From positions 1 through 49,427 of the forward strand of contig CAZSMJ010000001.1 in NCBI GenBank assembly GCA_964608055.1: a DNA stretch of 49,427 nt, in the 5' to 3' direction. Source of the stretch: JALYNX01 sp964608055 (GTDB taxonomy: Bacteria; Actinomycetota; Acidimicrobiia; Spongiisociales; ZC4RG35). The position numbers were made by a program, and so were the translations under genes. Below, in pieces: positions 17,888-25,918 of the stretch (position 1 is the stretch's first letter; each line of letters opens with the position of its first letter). The notes under the pieces were generated by a model, which was not told the origin of the DNA, searched no databases, and was given only the letters and a program-made list of their open reading frames with translations.

Positions 17888-17901
17888 CGAACATATGTTC
17901 G
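17888..17901 (-). promoter_or_regulatory. LexA (SOS) box of dinB
   Basis: CGAACATATGTTCG is a perfect 14-bp palindrome matching the Gram-positive/actinobacterial LexA site CGAAC-N4-GTTCG. It ends one base before the dinB ATG. This position leaves almost no room for an untranslated leader. Confidence 0.85.
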
Positions 17902-18006
17902 CTGACGGGAACACCGAGCACAAGGGGCTTGGCCGCCGCGGGGGAGGCGGCCAGCGCCCGATCCCCTGGTCAGAAATCCATGAAGGGAGAACCTTCAGGG
18001 AATTCG

Positions 18007-18012
18007 TAAGCT
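18007..18012 (+). promoter_or_regulatory. -10 element for a leaderless LigD-polymerase transcript
   Basis: TAAGCT fits TANNNT and lies 6 nt before ATG 18019. The short run GAGGTC between them could also act as a weak Shine-Dalgarno, so leaderless initiation is only one reading. Confidence 0.4.
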
Positions 18013-18018
18013 GAGGTC

Positions 18019-18924
18019 ATGGAGGTCACCCATCCTGACCGTGTGGTCTTCCCCGATGACGGGATCACCAAGGGTGAAGTCGTGGCCTATTACACCCAGG
18101 TCTCCGAGCGGATGCTCCCCTTTATTGCGGGTCGCGCTCTCTCTGTCGAGCGCTTTCCCCAGGGGATCGGGGGGCAAGGTTTCATGCAGAAGAACGCCCC
18201 TGACCACTACCCCTCGGAGCTCATCGGCCGTCATGAGGTGCCCAAGGAGGGTGGGGGGACAACTGTGTACCCGGTCGTCGACACTCCCGAGGGCATCACC
18301 TATTTCGCCAATTTCGGGGTGATCACCTTCCACGTCCCTTCGGTGCTGATCGAAGACGAGGATCACCCGGATTGGGTGATCTGGGATCTCGACCCGCCCC
18401 CCGACCGGGTCGACGTGGTCCGGGAGGCGGCGGGAGCTATCCGCACCATTCTCGAGAACCATGCAATCCCCACCCTGCCCCTCGCCTCTGGATCCAAGGG
18501 GTATCACCTTCGGGCGCGGCTGCAGCCGAACCTCGACGTCGAGACCGTGGCCGGGATTGCCAGAGGGACCGCTGCCTTGGCAGCAGCGGCTCATCCCGAT
18601 CTGATGACTCTGGCCTTCCGAAAGGCCGATCGAGGGGACAGAGTGTTCGTCGACTGGCTGCGGAACTCGGGACGATCCACGTCGGTGGTCCCGTGGTCGC
18701 TTCGCCCCCGTCCCGGCGCTCCGGTGGCGGCACCATTGGCTTGGGACGAGCTCGATTCGATCGCCCCCGACGCGATCCGGCTTCGCACAATCGCCGAGCG
18801 TCTCGACATCGATCCCTGGGCCGATCAGGAACCTGTCGACCTCACGCCCTCCGTGGAGAGCGTGGAACGGGCAGTGGCCGACGCCGGCGTCGAGTTCGAG
18901 CCTTTCGACCGATTCCGGTCCTGA
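18019..18924 (+). CDS. LigD-type polymerase/primase domain protein (NHEJ)
   Basis: This 301-residue protein corresponds to the polymerase domain of LigD, an archaeo-eukaryotic primase fold that fills gaps during Ku-dependent end joining. Catalytic residues are visible: D123 and D125 (WDLDPP), the SGSKGYH motif at 157-163 and D212 (VFVDWL). Length matches the stand-alone domain; no ligase or nuclease domain is attached. It is divergent from dinB across 131 bp. No Ku or ATP-dependent ligase gene is in the window, so partners must lie elsewhere. Family assignment is strong; use in NHEJ is inferred. Confidence 0.88.
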   Translation: MEVTHPDRVVFPDDGITKGEVVAYYTQVSERMLPFIAGRALSVERFPQGIGGQGFMQKNAPDHYPSELIGRHEVPKEGGGTTVYPVVDTPEGITYFANFGVITFHVPSVLIEDEDHPDWVIWDLDPPPDRVDVVREAAGAIRTILENHAIPTLPLASGSKGYHLRARLQPNLDVETVAGIARGTAALAAAAHPDLMTLAFRKADRGDRVFVDWLRNSGRSTSVVPWSLRPRPGAPVAAPLAWDELDSIAPDAIRLRTIAERLDIDPWADQEPVDLTPSVESVERAVADAGVEFEPFDRFRS

Positions 18925-18962
18925 TCGGGAGCGTCCGAGACGTCGTAACGAGGGGTAGGTTG

Positions 18963-19346
18963 ATGGCCTACGTCGACGCAGAACCGAGGTTGAGCATGCC
19001 GGGCGAAGTGGAAGTTGGGCCAGTCTCCGAGTTGCCGCCTGGAACCGTGAAGGGCTCGGGTCGCTACGCCGTTGGCAACTCCGATGGGGAGTTGTTTGCG
19101 GTCACCCGGCACTGCCGTCACCTCTACGCCGACCTGGCCAACGGCAGTATTGACGAAGACGGATGTCTGGTGTGCCCGTGGCATGGTTCCAAGTACGACG
19201 TCCGAACCGGGAGGATGGTGCGCGGCCCCCAGGGTGTCTTTGCCAAGATTCCCGGGCTTGGCTCGGTCTACAAAGCTCTGACCTTGGTCTTGCCTCTGGG
19301 GCGGGGTCAGGTCGTCGAGCGCGACGGCAAACTCTACGTCGAGTAG
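18963..19346 (+). CDS. Rieske 2Fe-2S domain protein
   Basis: This 127-residue soluble protein is a single Rieske domain. The cluster ligands are the C-x-H pair in HCRHLYADL and the C-x2-H pair in CPWHGSKYD, 18 residues apart. It has no membrane segment or oxygenase catalytic domain, so it is probably a small ferredoxin-like electron carrier. ATG 18963 is preceded by GAGGGG. It follows the LigD-type gene by 38 bp. Its 3' end overlaps the convergent hydrolase gene by 13 bp. Confidence 0.85.
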   Translation: MAYVDAEPRLSMPGEVEVGPVSELPPGTVKGSGRYAVGNSDGELFAVTRHCRHLYADLANGSIDEDGCLVCPWHGSKYDVRTGRMVRGPQGVFAKIPGLGSVYKALTLVLPLGRGQVVERDGKLYVE

Positions 19347-20590
19347 ACCCTCGTCGATTCAGTGGGGCGTGTCTTCGAAGCGGACAACCAGGCCAGCACC
19401 TGCTCGAGAACCTCGGGATCGTGGAGCAGGTCGAAATGTCGTCGGCCACCGAGCACTCGAACGTCGGTTGCCTCGATCTGACGTCGACGACCCTGACCGG
19501 TGCCACTCGCAGGACGCACCATCAAGTCGCCGACCAGCGCCCCAACCGGGTGAGCCGGGTCCGAAGTGATCACCGCTGCTACGAAGTGGTGATCCACGCC
19601 ATGCAACGGCGGGACGTTGCTGACGGTGTTGCGGAGCAATGCGTCGGGCTCGCTGCCCAGCCAATCTTCATCGACGATTGCGCCGAAACGGAGATCCTTG
19701 ATCCCGACGCTACGGGCGTCCAGGAAGTCGGCGAGAGGACTGCTCTCGGGCGTGGCACGGAGCCCCCATGAAACCACGTTGGCCACCTTCTCCAATGGCG
19801 CGCCGAGATGCGGTGTCGCCACCGTCACCACCTTGTCCACCGTGTCCACCCAACCCTGGTCGGCGTCCCGACCAACGCGGCAGGCACTGCGGATCACGAG
19901 ACCACCCATCGAGTGGCCGACCAGTGAGATCGATTGGAGCGGAATCGGCCATGAACGCCAGAGTCGTTCGAGCACTTGGGCCAGGTCGGCGCCGTTTTCT
20001 GAGATATGCCTCCCTGAGTTGTAGCGGACCATCACCGGGGTGACCGAGGTGTCTGCCGTCAGCATCTCCCAAAGCCCGGCTTGCTCGCCTCTCTCCAACC
20101 AACTGCTCTCGGTGCGCCCCAGCCCGTGAACCAGCAGCACCAACCGAGCCGTCGCCGTCGGAAAGTTGGCTGTCAGATCTTCAGGTGTGACTTGCACCGG
20201 ACTACCCATGGCGTTGCGCAGACCCATCTCGATACGAATCTCATTTCCTCTGTGCTCGAGCTCGTCGCCCCACGTGGCGTTTATTGCAGCCTGAATCCGG
20301 CTTCCCAGGCGTGATCCGGAAAGTGGGTCGCTCCGGCCTACAGCCACAGTCGCTCCGAGTCCGACAGTCGCGCCCAAGGCAGAGCCGGTCAAGCGAATCG
20401 CGTCGTAGAAGGTTGCGATGGCGGCGTCGACCTTGCGCCGGGTCGTCGCCCCGCTCGCTCCGGTCCAACGCAATGAGCGGTCGATGATGGCCCGATGGAC
20501 GCCCTCGAGCGGTGTCGTGACACGGTCCACCGCCAGGCCCAACAGATCGCCCAAACCCCGCAGTTCGTTGTTGGTGTCAGCTTCCTTCAA
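19334..20590 (-). CDS. Alpha/beta hydrolase (lipase/PGAP1-like esterase)
   Basis: This protein of about 418 residues has an N-terminal helical region and a C-terminal hydrolase domain. LVLLVHGLGRTESSW is the oxyanion region; the nucleophile is S227 in GHSMGGLV; VTVATPHLGAPLEK is typical of lipase/PGAP1-like esterases, and GGRRHFDLLHD near the end may carry the catalytic His. The start is uncertain: I use TTG 20590 because upstream sequence is unlike coding sequence and would overlap the divergent MDR gene at 20648. No signal peptide is visible. Substrate is unknown. Confidence 0.75.
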   Translation of the reverse strand: MKEADTNNELRGLGDLLGLAVDRVTTPLEGVHRAIIDRSLRWTGASGATTRRKVDAAIATFYDAIRLTGSALGATVGLGATVAVGRSDPLSGSRLGSRIQAAINATWGDELEHRGNEIRIEMGLRNAMGSPVQVTPEDLTANFPTATARLVLLVHGLGRTESSWLERGEQAGLWEMLTADTSVTPVMVRYNSGRHISENGADLAQVLERLWRSWPIPLQSISLVGHSMGGLVIRSACRVGRDADQGWVDTVDKVVTVATPHLGAPLEKVANVVSWGLRATPESSPLADFLDARSVGIKDLRFGAIVDEDWLGSEPDALLRNTVSNVPPLHGVDHHFVAAVITSDPAHPVGALVGDLMVRPASGTGQGRRRQIEATDVRVLGGRRHFDLLHDPEVLEQVLAWLSASKTRPTESTRVYST

Positions 20591-20647
20591 GGTAGGGACC
20601 GTAACGCAGGCGACGCACTTCTCCGGCCGGGGCGGAATACTTGGCCG

Positions 20648-21673
20648 ATGCGCGCACTCGTGCTCTATGGACCTCGGGACGCTCGGGTAGATGAGGTTCA
20701 GCCGCCACGAGCCGATGCCGGCCAGGTAGTAGTCGACGTCGAACGGGTTGGCATCTGCGGCACCGATGCCGAGTTCTACACCGGGGAGATGGCCTATCTG
20801 CACCAAGGCCAAGCCAACTACCCGTTGCGGATCGGACACGAATGGGCGGGCCGGGTCACTGCAATGGCTGAAGGCGTCGACGCGTCCTGGATGGGCAAGC
20901 GAGTCACAAGCGACACGATGTTGGGCTGTGGACGCTGTGACCGTTGCCGACGCGGTCGTCACCACCTCTGCCCGTCGCGATACGAGATCGGAATTCGAGG
21001 CGATTGGCACGGTGCCCTGGCGGAGCAGCTAGTGGTACCCGCTTCGGCCCTCCACGAGATACCGGAGGCGGTCTCGCTGGCGGCGGCGGCCCTGGTCGAG
21101 CCCGGGGCGAACGCCTTGCGCACAGTCGACGCTGCCGCTCTCGATCCAGGGCAGCGGCTTCTGATCTTTGGGCCGGGGACGATAGGGCTCCTCGCCGCAC
21201 GGTTCGCAATTGCCAGAGGCGTCGAGGTTCGCATTGTTGGAGTCGAGAGCACCAGCCTCGAGCTGGCACGCAGCATGGGCGTCCACGAAGCAATGCTCCT
21301 GTCCGAATTGGAAGAGTCGCCCTCCTCGACCTTTCATGCAGTGATCGACGCCACCAACGATGCCGAAATACCTGCAGCGACCCTGCGTTGGGCGGAGCCG
21401 GGGGGGCGGGTAGTTCTGATCGGTCTCGCCGGCAGAGAGAGTCTGATCGACACCCGTGAGGTCGCTCTTCAAGAGTTGACCGTTGTCGGGATCCTCGGCG
21501 GGTCAGCCGCCATCGATCAGACAATCGCGGCCTACGCCAACGCCCGGGTGGTGCCCGATGCCCTGGTGTCAGAGGTGATCGGACTCGAAGATGTCGCCAG
21601 TCGCTTGGAAGGGGAGCGTGGGCCGAATGCCGGCCCCGGTCCCAAGGTCCAGGTCGATCCCCGGGTGGCCTGA
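20648..21673 (+). CDS. Zinc-dependent MDR dehydrogenase
   Basis: This 341-residue protein has the catalytic zinc motif GICGTDAEFY, GHEWAG, a structural zinc lobe with C-x2-C-x2-C-x7-C (GCGRCDRCRRGRHHLC), VEPGANALR and the Rossmann loop GPGTIGLL. It resembles threonine/sorbitol dehydrogenase-type enzymes; substrate is unknown. It is distinct from the MDR enzyme at 5692 (canonical Glu in VEPG here, Gln there). ATG 20648 was chosen because MRALVLYGPRD is the family N terminus. Its stop is 3 bp from the stop of the convergent sigma factor gene. Confidence 0.87.
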   Translation: MRALVLYGPRDARVDEVQPPRADAGQVVVDVERVGICGTDAEFYTGEMAYLHQGQANYPLRIGHEWAGRVTAMAEGVDASWMGKRVTSDTMLGCGRCDRCRRGRHHLCPSRYEIGIRGDWHGALAEQLVVPASALHEIPEAVSLAAAALVEPGANALRTVDAAALDPGQRLLIFGPGTIGLLAARFAIARGVEVRIVGVESTSLELARSMGVHEAMLLSELEESPSSTFHAVIDATNDAEIPAATLRWAEPGGRVVLIGLAGRESLIDTREVALQELTVVGILGGSAAIDQTIAAYANARVVPDALVSEVIGLEDVASRLEGERGPNAGPGPKVQVDPRVA

Positions 21674-21676
21674 GGC

Positions 21677-22699
21677 CTAGCTCGGAGGCGAGATCGTCAT
21701 CGGGAAACCGCAGGCCACCGCCAGGTGCGGATCCCGAAAAGACGTGATCGCGGTGATGGTCCTGGAGTCGCCGTCGACGTCGAGGACCTGAAGACCGCTG
21801 GCAACCATCGTGTTGTCGGGTCCGGGCTCGTAGGTGGCAAGAGCGGGTTGGCCGTTGGCGCCGCCCAAACGCATCGTCACCCCATACGGTCGGGCCGGTC
21901 CGAATATGGCGGCTTCGACGAAGGCAGCGACATCGGCCGTTCCCTGATACCAGGTGGGTATTGGCGGCATCGACAGCCGCACGTCGGCGCTGACCGTGGC
22001 TACGAACTCGGAGATATCGGCCCGCTCCCAGGCCTCGACGTATCGGTCGAGAAGCGCTTTGATCGCAGGGTCGTCGGGGTCGGCCGGAATCGGGATGGGC
22101 GACGCGCTCATTGTCTCCCGGGCCCGGTAAAGCAAGCTGTTGACCGCAGAAGGCGAGCTTTCGAGCACCCCTGCCACTTCATCGTGTGAGAAGTCCAGTA
22201 CGTCGTGGAGCAGTAACGCCGCCCTTTGCCGTGCCGACAATCGTTGGAGGGCGGCCACGAAGGCGAGGCTGATTCTCTCGCGTTGTTCCGCCGAGTGGGC
22301 CGGGTCCTGGCTGAGGCCGATGCTCTGATCCCCGATGGGCTCGACCCACTCGATCGGCGAATCAGTGGCCTCGGGAAACGATCCCGGAGGCGACGCCGGC
22401 CCGTGATGCACCGGATGGCTTCTGGGGCGACGACCCCGGAGCCGGTCGATGCACAGGTTGGTCGCGATGCGATACATCCATCCTTGAAAGGAGCCTCGGG
22501 CTTCATAGGTGTCCAGACGTTGCCACGCTCGGAGCAGCGTGTCCTGGAGTGCTTCCTCGGCATCGGGGCCTGACCCGAGCATCCGGTAGCAATGACGAAG
22601 CAGGCCAACTCGATGCACGTCGACCAATGACGCAAACGCGGCGGTATCGCCGGCGCGCGCCCGGGCGACGGCGCCGAGGTCGGTGGTTTGGTTGGTCAC
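21677..22699 (-). CDS. ECF sigma factor with C-terminal SnoaL-like domain
   Basis: This 340-residue protein has sigma region 2 (about residues 20-95, with FQGWMYRIATNLCIDRLRGR), sigma region 4 (about 140-195, with LSARQRAALLLHDVLDFSHDEVAGVL) and a C-terminal NTF2/SnoaL-like domain (about 205-330). This architecture is known in ECF groups that lack a classical anti-sigma factor, where the tail modulates activity. No anti-sigma gene is adjacent. GTG 22699 is preceded by a strong AGAGGAG. The divergent gene at 22880 is a plausible target; this is inference. Confidence 0.88.
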   Translation of the reverse strand: MTNQTTDLGAVARARAGDTAAFASLVDVHRVGLLRHCYRMLGSGPDAEEALQDTLLRAWQRLDTYEARGSFQGWMYRIATNLCIDRLRGRRPRSHPVHHGPASPPGSFPEATDSPIEWVEPIGDQSIGLSQDPAHSAEQRERISLAFVAALQRLSARQRAALLLHDVLDFSHDEVAGVLESSPSAVNSLLYRARETMSASPIPIPADPDDPAIKALLDRYVEAWERADISEFVATVSADVRLSMPPIPTWYQGTADVAAFVEAAIFGPARPYGVTMRLGGANGQPALATYEPGPDNTMVASGLQVLDVDGDSRTITAITSFRDPHLAVACGFPMTISPPS

Positions 22700-22786
22700 C
22701 TTGTGGCTCCTCTGTCACATGGATCAGCCATACCCAGTATGACGAGAGCCGGAGGGCACATCTTGCGGTAGTTCGAAAAAAAGCTG

Positions 22787-22815
22787 GGCGAGGCGCGAGC
22801 CGGAGGCGCCTCGCC
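22787..22815 (+). promoter_or_regulatory. GC-rich stem-loop before a strong ribosome-binding site
   Basis: GGCGAGGCGC (22787-22796) and GCGCCTCGCC (22806-22815) are a perfect 10-bp inverted repeat with a 9-nt loop. It ends 7 nt before AGGAGG (22823-22828). It could act as an attenuator or regulate translation of the leader ORF; no T-run follows, so simple termination is less likely. Confidence 0.5.
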
Positions 22816-22832
22816 TCGTCTTAGGAGGTGAG

Positions 22833-22880
22833 ATGTGTCCGACTCCAGTCGGTGCCCGATTACTTCCAAAGGAGAGATGA
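22833..22880 (+). CDS. Possible 15-aa leader peptide
   Basis: ATG 22833 follows the near-perfect Shine-Dalgarno TTAGGAGGTGA (22821-22831) and encodes MCPTPVGARLLPKER. Its TGA (22878-22880) overlaps the ATG of the next gene as TGATG. Alternatively the same ribosome site serves a GTG at 22835 in the frame of the main gene, adding 15 residues to it. Both readings fit. Confidence 0.4.
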   Translation: MCPTPVGARLLPKER

Positions 22881-23557
22881 TGTCCGCATTCAGCCAACCA
22901 TCGGTCTTGCTGTCGGTTAGGGGCAAGACAATCCCCACCGATCGTGATGCCGTCCGGAGCCTGCACAACCAGACCGCTGGAGCCCCCGAAGGCGTCGCCG
23001 CGGCGCGGGCGCTCGGAGACCTCAGTCACAGTGTGTTCACGCCGCTACCTGGCGCTCCTGGTGCCGAGCAGAACGAGCTCCTTTTCCTCGACGTGTGGAA
23101 GGACGCTTCGGGCATCGGCACCTTCTTCTCGAACGAGCAGGTGCAACAGGGTGCTGGGTTGCTTTTCTCCGAACGCGAGGCCGTGATTTGGATGCCTGCC
23201 GAAGGAGCCTTCGGGTTCGAACTGCCGGCCCCTATGAGTCTCAGCGGCCGTTATCTGGGCATCGCCCGCGGGTCGATCGACGACCCCCAACACACCATCG
23301 ACGTCTTGCGCAAGACGCACGAAGCCGGCATTGCGGACGCTCGCCGTCTTGGTCAACTCTCCCACCAGCTGTTCATCCGGGTGCCGATGCCAGGCGAGTC
23401 GGCCCAACTCGAAGCAATAGGCCTGGACCTGTGGGCGGATGCTGCCGGCATGGGTGAGCACTACTCGAATCTCACCGGCTTCGAGGCCGCGTTCAGTGGT
23501 GACGTGCAGACTTCGGTGTGGGAACAAGGCCCCGGTGGGAACTGGACCGAGTGGTAG
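22880..23557 (+). CDS. Duplicated-domain hypothetical protein
   Basis: This 225-residue soluble protein contains two similar halves. The first has ARALGDLSHSVFTPLPGAP, then LDVWKDASGIGTFFSN; the second has ARRLGQLSHQLFIRVPMPG, then LDLWADAAGMGEHYSN. Each half (roughly 110 residues) could form a ferredoxin-like alpha/beta domain as in antibiotic-biosynthesis monooxygenases, but this is a guess from pattern only. ATG 22880 follows AAGGAG with 5 nt spacing; GTG 22835 is an alternative. It is divergent from an ECF sigma factor gene and may be in its regulon. Confidence 0.72.
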   Translation: MSAFSQPSVLLSVRGKTIPTDRDAVRSLHNQTAGAPEGVAAARALGDLSHSVFTPLPGAPGAEQNELLFLDVWKDASGIGTFFSNEQVQQGAGLLFSEREAVIWMPAEGAFGFELPAPMSLSGRYLGIARGSIDDPQHTIDVLRKTHEAGIADARRLGQLSHQLFIRVPMPGESAQLEAIGLDLWADAAGMGEHYSNLTGFEAAFSGDVQTSVWEQGPGGNWTEW

Positions 23558-23634
23558 GCGTCGCCCCTTCTTTCCCCGGCTAGAGGCGCCAGTGACGTGG
23601 AAGGATCCCCCCTCGCCCGACCTGAGATCAGACG

Positions 23635-23655
23635 GTCCCCGCTCCGCAGGGGGAC
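23635..23655 (+). terminator. Short stem-loop, possible terminator
   Basis: GTCCCC (23635-23640) and GGGGAC (23650-23655) can pair around a 9-nt loop, between the duplicated-domain gene and the PEP mutase-family gene. There is no T-run, so intrinsic termination is uncertain. Confidence 0.3.
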
Positions 23656-23708
23656 AACCCCGGACGGGTAGTTTCGATCCGGCGCTGTCTCGAGATGGAG
23701 GTCGTGTC

Positions 23709-24512
23709 GTGCAATCCGATTCCTTGGGCCATCGGTTCGCCGATCTGCACCGCGAGGGGACTTTCCTCATGCCTAACGCCTGGGACATCGGGTCGGCCAA
23801 AGTTCTGGCCTCTCTCGGATTCCCTGCGATCGCCACCACCAGCTCGGGGTTTGCCGCATCACTGGGACGGATGGACCAGGAGACAAGCCTCGACGAGCTC
23901 GTCACTCATGTGGGTGCCTTGACCTCCGCAGTCGAGATCCCTCTCAGCGTCGATGCAGAAAACGGGTACGCGCCGACATCGGCGGGGGTTGCTGAAACTG
24001 TGGATCGACTTGCAGCCGAAGGCGCGGCCGGGGTTTCGATCGAGGACTACAACCCAGCTTCGGGCCTATACCCGCTAGATGTTGCGGTTGAGCGAGTGGC
24101 CGCTGCAGTCGAAGCAGCTCGGCAACGAGGGGTGGTGCTCACCGCCCGCGCCGAGAACCATCTCTACGACATCGATGACATCGACGACACCATCGCCCGG
24201 CTGCGCGCCTATCGGGACGCCGGGGCCGATGTCCTGTATGCCCCGGGTTTGAGAGACACCAACCTCATCGCCAGGGTGGTGACTGAGTTGGAGGCCCCGA
24301 TCAATGTCCTCCTGCTCCGGAACGGTCCGACCGTGAGTCAACTGACCGAACTTGGAGTGAGGAGGTTGTCGATTGGAGGCTCCCTGGCTTTCGCCGCCTA
24401 CGGCGCCGTCGCCACCGCGGCCGCCGAGTTGCTCACGGCGGGCACTTCGACCTACAGCGAAAGAAACCTATCCATCGCGGACCGCAGCGCCGCCTTCGGA
24501 GGCCCCAGCTAG
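23709..24512 (+). CDS. Isocitrate lyase/PEP mutase-family protein
   Basis: This 267-residue protein matches the isocitrate lyase/phosphoenolpyruvate mutase superfamily. It has FLMPNAWDIGSAKVLASLGFPAIATTSSG, the metal-binding segment LSVDAENGY, EDYNPASGLYP, ARAENHL and GADVLYAPGL. It lacks the KKCGH motif of true isocitrate lyase and is closer to oxaloacetate decarboxylase or 2,3-dimethylmalate lyase-like enzymes; the reaction is not determinable here. GTG 23709 has GGAGG seven nt upstream (23697-23701). Its stop overlaps the convergent rhodanese stop through a shared CTAG. Confidence 0.85.
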   Translation: MQSDSLGHRFADLHREGTFLMPNAWDIGSAKVLASLGFPAIATTSSGFAASLGRMDQETSLDELVTHVGALTSAVEIPLSVDAENGYAPTSAGVAETVDRLAAEGAAGVSIEDYNPASGLYPLDVAVERVAAAVEAARQRGVVLTARAENHLYDIDDIDDTIARLRAYRDAGADVLYAPGLRDTNLIARVVTELEAPINVLLLRNGPTVSQLTELGVRRLSIGGSLAFAAYGAVATAAAELLTAGTSTYSERNLSIADRSAAFGGPS

Positions 24513-24877
24513 TCCGACTCTGAACCGCCCGTCACCCACTCGCCTTCGAGCGGGAGACCTGCTGTTTCCCAATCGGTAAGGCCCCCGTCGTATCGCCTGA
24601 CGTTTTCGTATCCACGGCCGACCAGATCGTGATAGAGGGCGATGCTGGAGTGACAGTCGACACTGGTGCAGTACACCACGATGTCGTCCTCGGGCGACAG
24701 CGATGCCAGCAATTCGTCGGGGGTGTTGAAATGCTCCGATCCCGGGATGTGCTTGGCCCGGAACGCCCACTCGTTGAGAGCCATGACCAGCCGGAAATGG
24801 TCACCTCGCTCCAGCTTCGCCTGGAGATCGTCACGGGTGATGGTGCGGATGCTGGCTCGAGGATCGGGATTAGTCAC
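24509..24877 (-). CDS. Rhodanese-domain sulfurtransferase
   Basis: This 122-residue single-domain rhodanese has HIPGSEHFNTPDEL, the active loop YCTSVDCHSS with catalytic C70, and the C-terminal VRRYDGGLTDWETAGLPLEG. The second cysteine C75 in the loop could allow disulfide chemistry. Such enzymes move sulfane sulfur, for example to thiols or cyanide. GTG 24877 is preceded by AGGGGTG. It is convergent with the PEP mutase-family gene and overlaps it by 4 bp. Confidence 0.87.
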   Translation of the reverse strand: MTNPDPRASIRTITRDDLQAKLERGDHFRLVMALNEWAFRAKHIPGSEHFNTPDELLASLSPEDDIVVYCTSVDCHSSIALYHDLVGRGYENVRRYDGGLTDWETAGLPLEGEWVTGGSESD

Positions 24878-24963
24878 TCTGTTTCACCCCTCGGGGACAC
24901 TAACCGGGGACTCGATGCGTATTGTCGATCCCGGCCTAGGAACGACTCACACGGGAGGAAAAC

Positions 24964-25377
24964 ATGATCTTCGACTATTTCGCCGACCTGAACTGGCTTG
25001 CCGTCCTGGTAGCGGCAATTGCTTGGTTCGTCTTCAGCGCAATCTGGTATTCGATCCCACCGCTAAGCAATGCCTGGCAACGCGCCGCAAAGGTGACTGC
25101 AGGGGAAGGCCCGCCCCTGTCGATGATTCTGATCCCGACTTTCATTGGCTATTTCGTGACCTCGATCGTGATCGCCCTGATTGCCACCGCGATCAGCGGG
25201 GACGATGTGGTCAACGGGTTGGCGTTGGGTGTGGCTCTCGGAGTTGGCTTCGGGGTCGTGGGTGCGATCGTCGGCCAGATGTACGAGCAAAAAGGCAGCT
25301 CGTATTGGCTGATCAACGGTTTGAACGCGGTGATCGCATACTCGATCGTCTCGGTGATCGTCACCGTCTGGGACTGA
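24964..25377 (+). CDS. DUF1761 membrane protein
   Basis: This 137-residue integral membrane protein has four hydrophobic segments: about residues 11-31, 54-77, 87-103 and 116-135. LNWLAVLVAAIAWFVFSAIWYS is the DUF1761 hallmark. Function is unknown. ATG 24964 is preceded by GGGAGGAAAAC, a strong Shine-Dalgarno. It stands alone; the next gene converges. Confidence 0.85.
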   Translation: MIFDYFADLNWLAVLVAAIAWFVFSAIWYSIPPLSNAWQRAAKVTAGEGPPLSMILIPTFIGYFVTSIVIALIATAISGDDVVNGLALGVALGVGFGVVGAIVGQMYEQKGSSYWLINGLNAVIAYSIVSVIVTVWD

Positions 25378-25390
25378 GCGGCGAAGCCGC
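25378..25390 (+). terminator. Short stem-loop after DUF1761 gene
   Basis: GCGGC-GAA-GCCGC starts right after the stop codon, in the gap between two convergent genes. The stem is only five base pairs and no T-run follows, so terminator function is weakly supported. Confidence 0.3.
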
Positions 25391-25420
25391 CGAGGATCAC
25401 CGATTCGATAGGCCGGCCGA

Positions 25421-25819
25421 CTAAGCGAGAGCTATCGAAGTCTCGGGGTGGAGCTCGTAGCGGCTCCGGATGTGGAACCGCTCTTGGGCGGCGAAAGCCC
25501 AGGCTGCGGCGGTCTCCTCGTCGACACTTGGGGTGTTGGTCACGGGCGTGTACTGAGTGAGCCAGTCAGTCTCCGGTTCGTAGACCACGATGGGTGCCTC
25601 GACCCGGTCGGCGGGACGAGCAAACCATCTTCGGTGCACTGGCCCGGAGAGAACCTCCGGGAAGTTGAAGCTGAGATGTCCGCAGGCTTCGCACACGATG
25701 CGCTCCAAGCTCGCGGTCGCAGTGGTCAGTGTCTCGATGTGAGGGCAGACCTTTGCCGCCTGTCGGACACGCTTGGCGCCGACGGCAACATGAATGCCTC
25801 CCAAAGCAATCTCCGCCAT
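25421..25819 (-). CDS. Small zinc-ribbon-like hypothetical protein
   Basis: This 132-residue soluble protein contains CPH near residue 25 and CEACGHLSF near residue 43, a possible single zinc site. The rest is Trp/Tyr-rich with acidic stretches. I do not recognise the family. ATG 25819 has no strong ribosome-binding site. It is convergent with the DUF1761 gene and followed upstream (to its right) by the lacI-type gene end at 25919. Confidence 0.55.
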   Translation of the reverse strand: MAEIALGGIHVAVGAKRVRQAAKVCPHIETLTTATASLERIVCEACGHLSFNFPEVLSGPVHRRWFARPADRVEAPIVVYEPETDWLTQYTPVTNTPSVDEETAAAWAFAAQERFHIRSRYELHPETSIALA

Positions 25820-25918
25820 AGCACGTGGTTTATCGAAATCGGTGGCAATCCGGTATGGGTCCCAAGACCCAAAACTGTGGATAAGTCGAGGTGGGGTTGT
25901 CGACAGGCAGTGCGCCGG

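Noticed and set aside
22713..22719. TGTCACA as an ECF41-type -35 element upstream of the duplicated-domain gene
   Set aside because: The expected CGTC -10 at 16 nt is absent (AGTA is found), so the motif alone is not enough.
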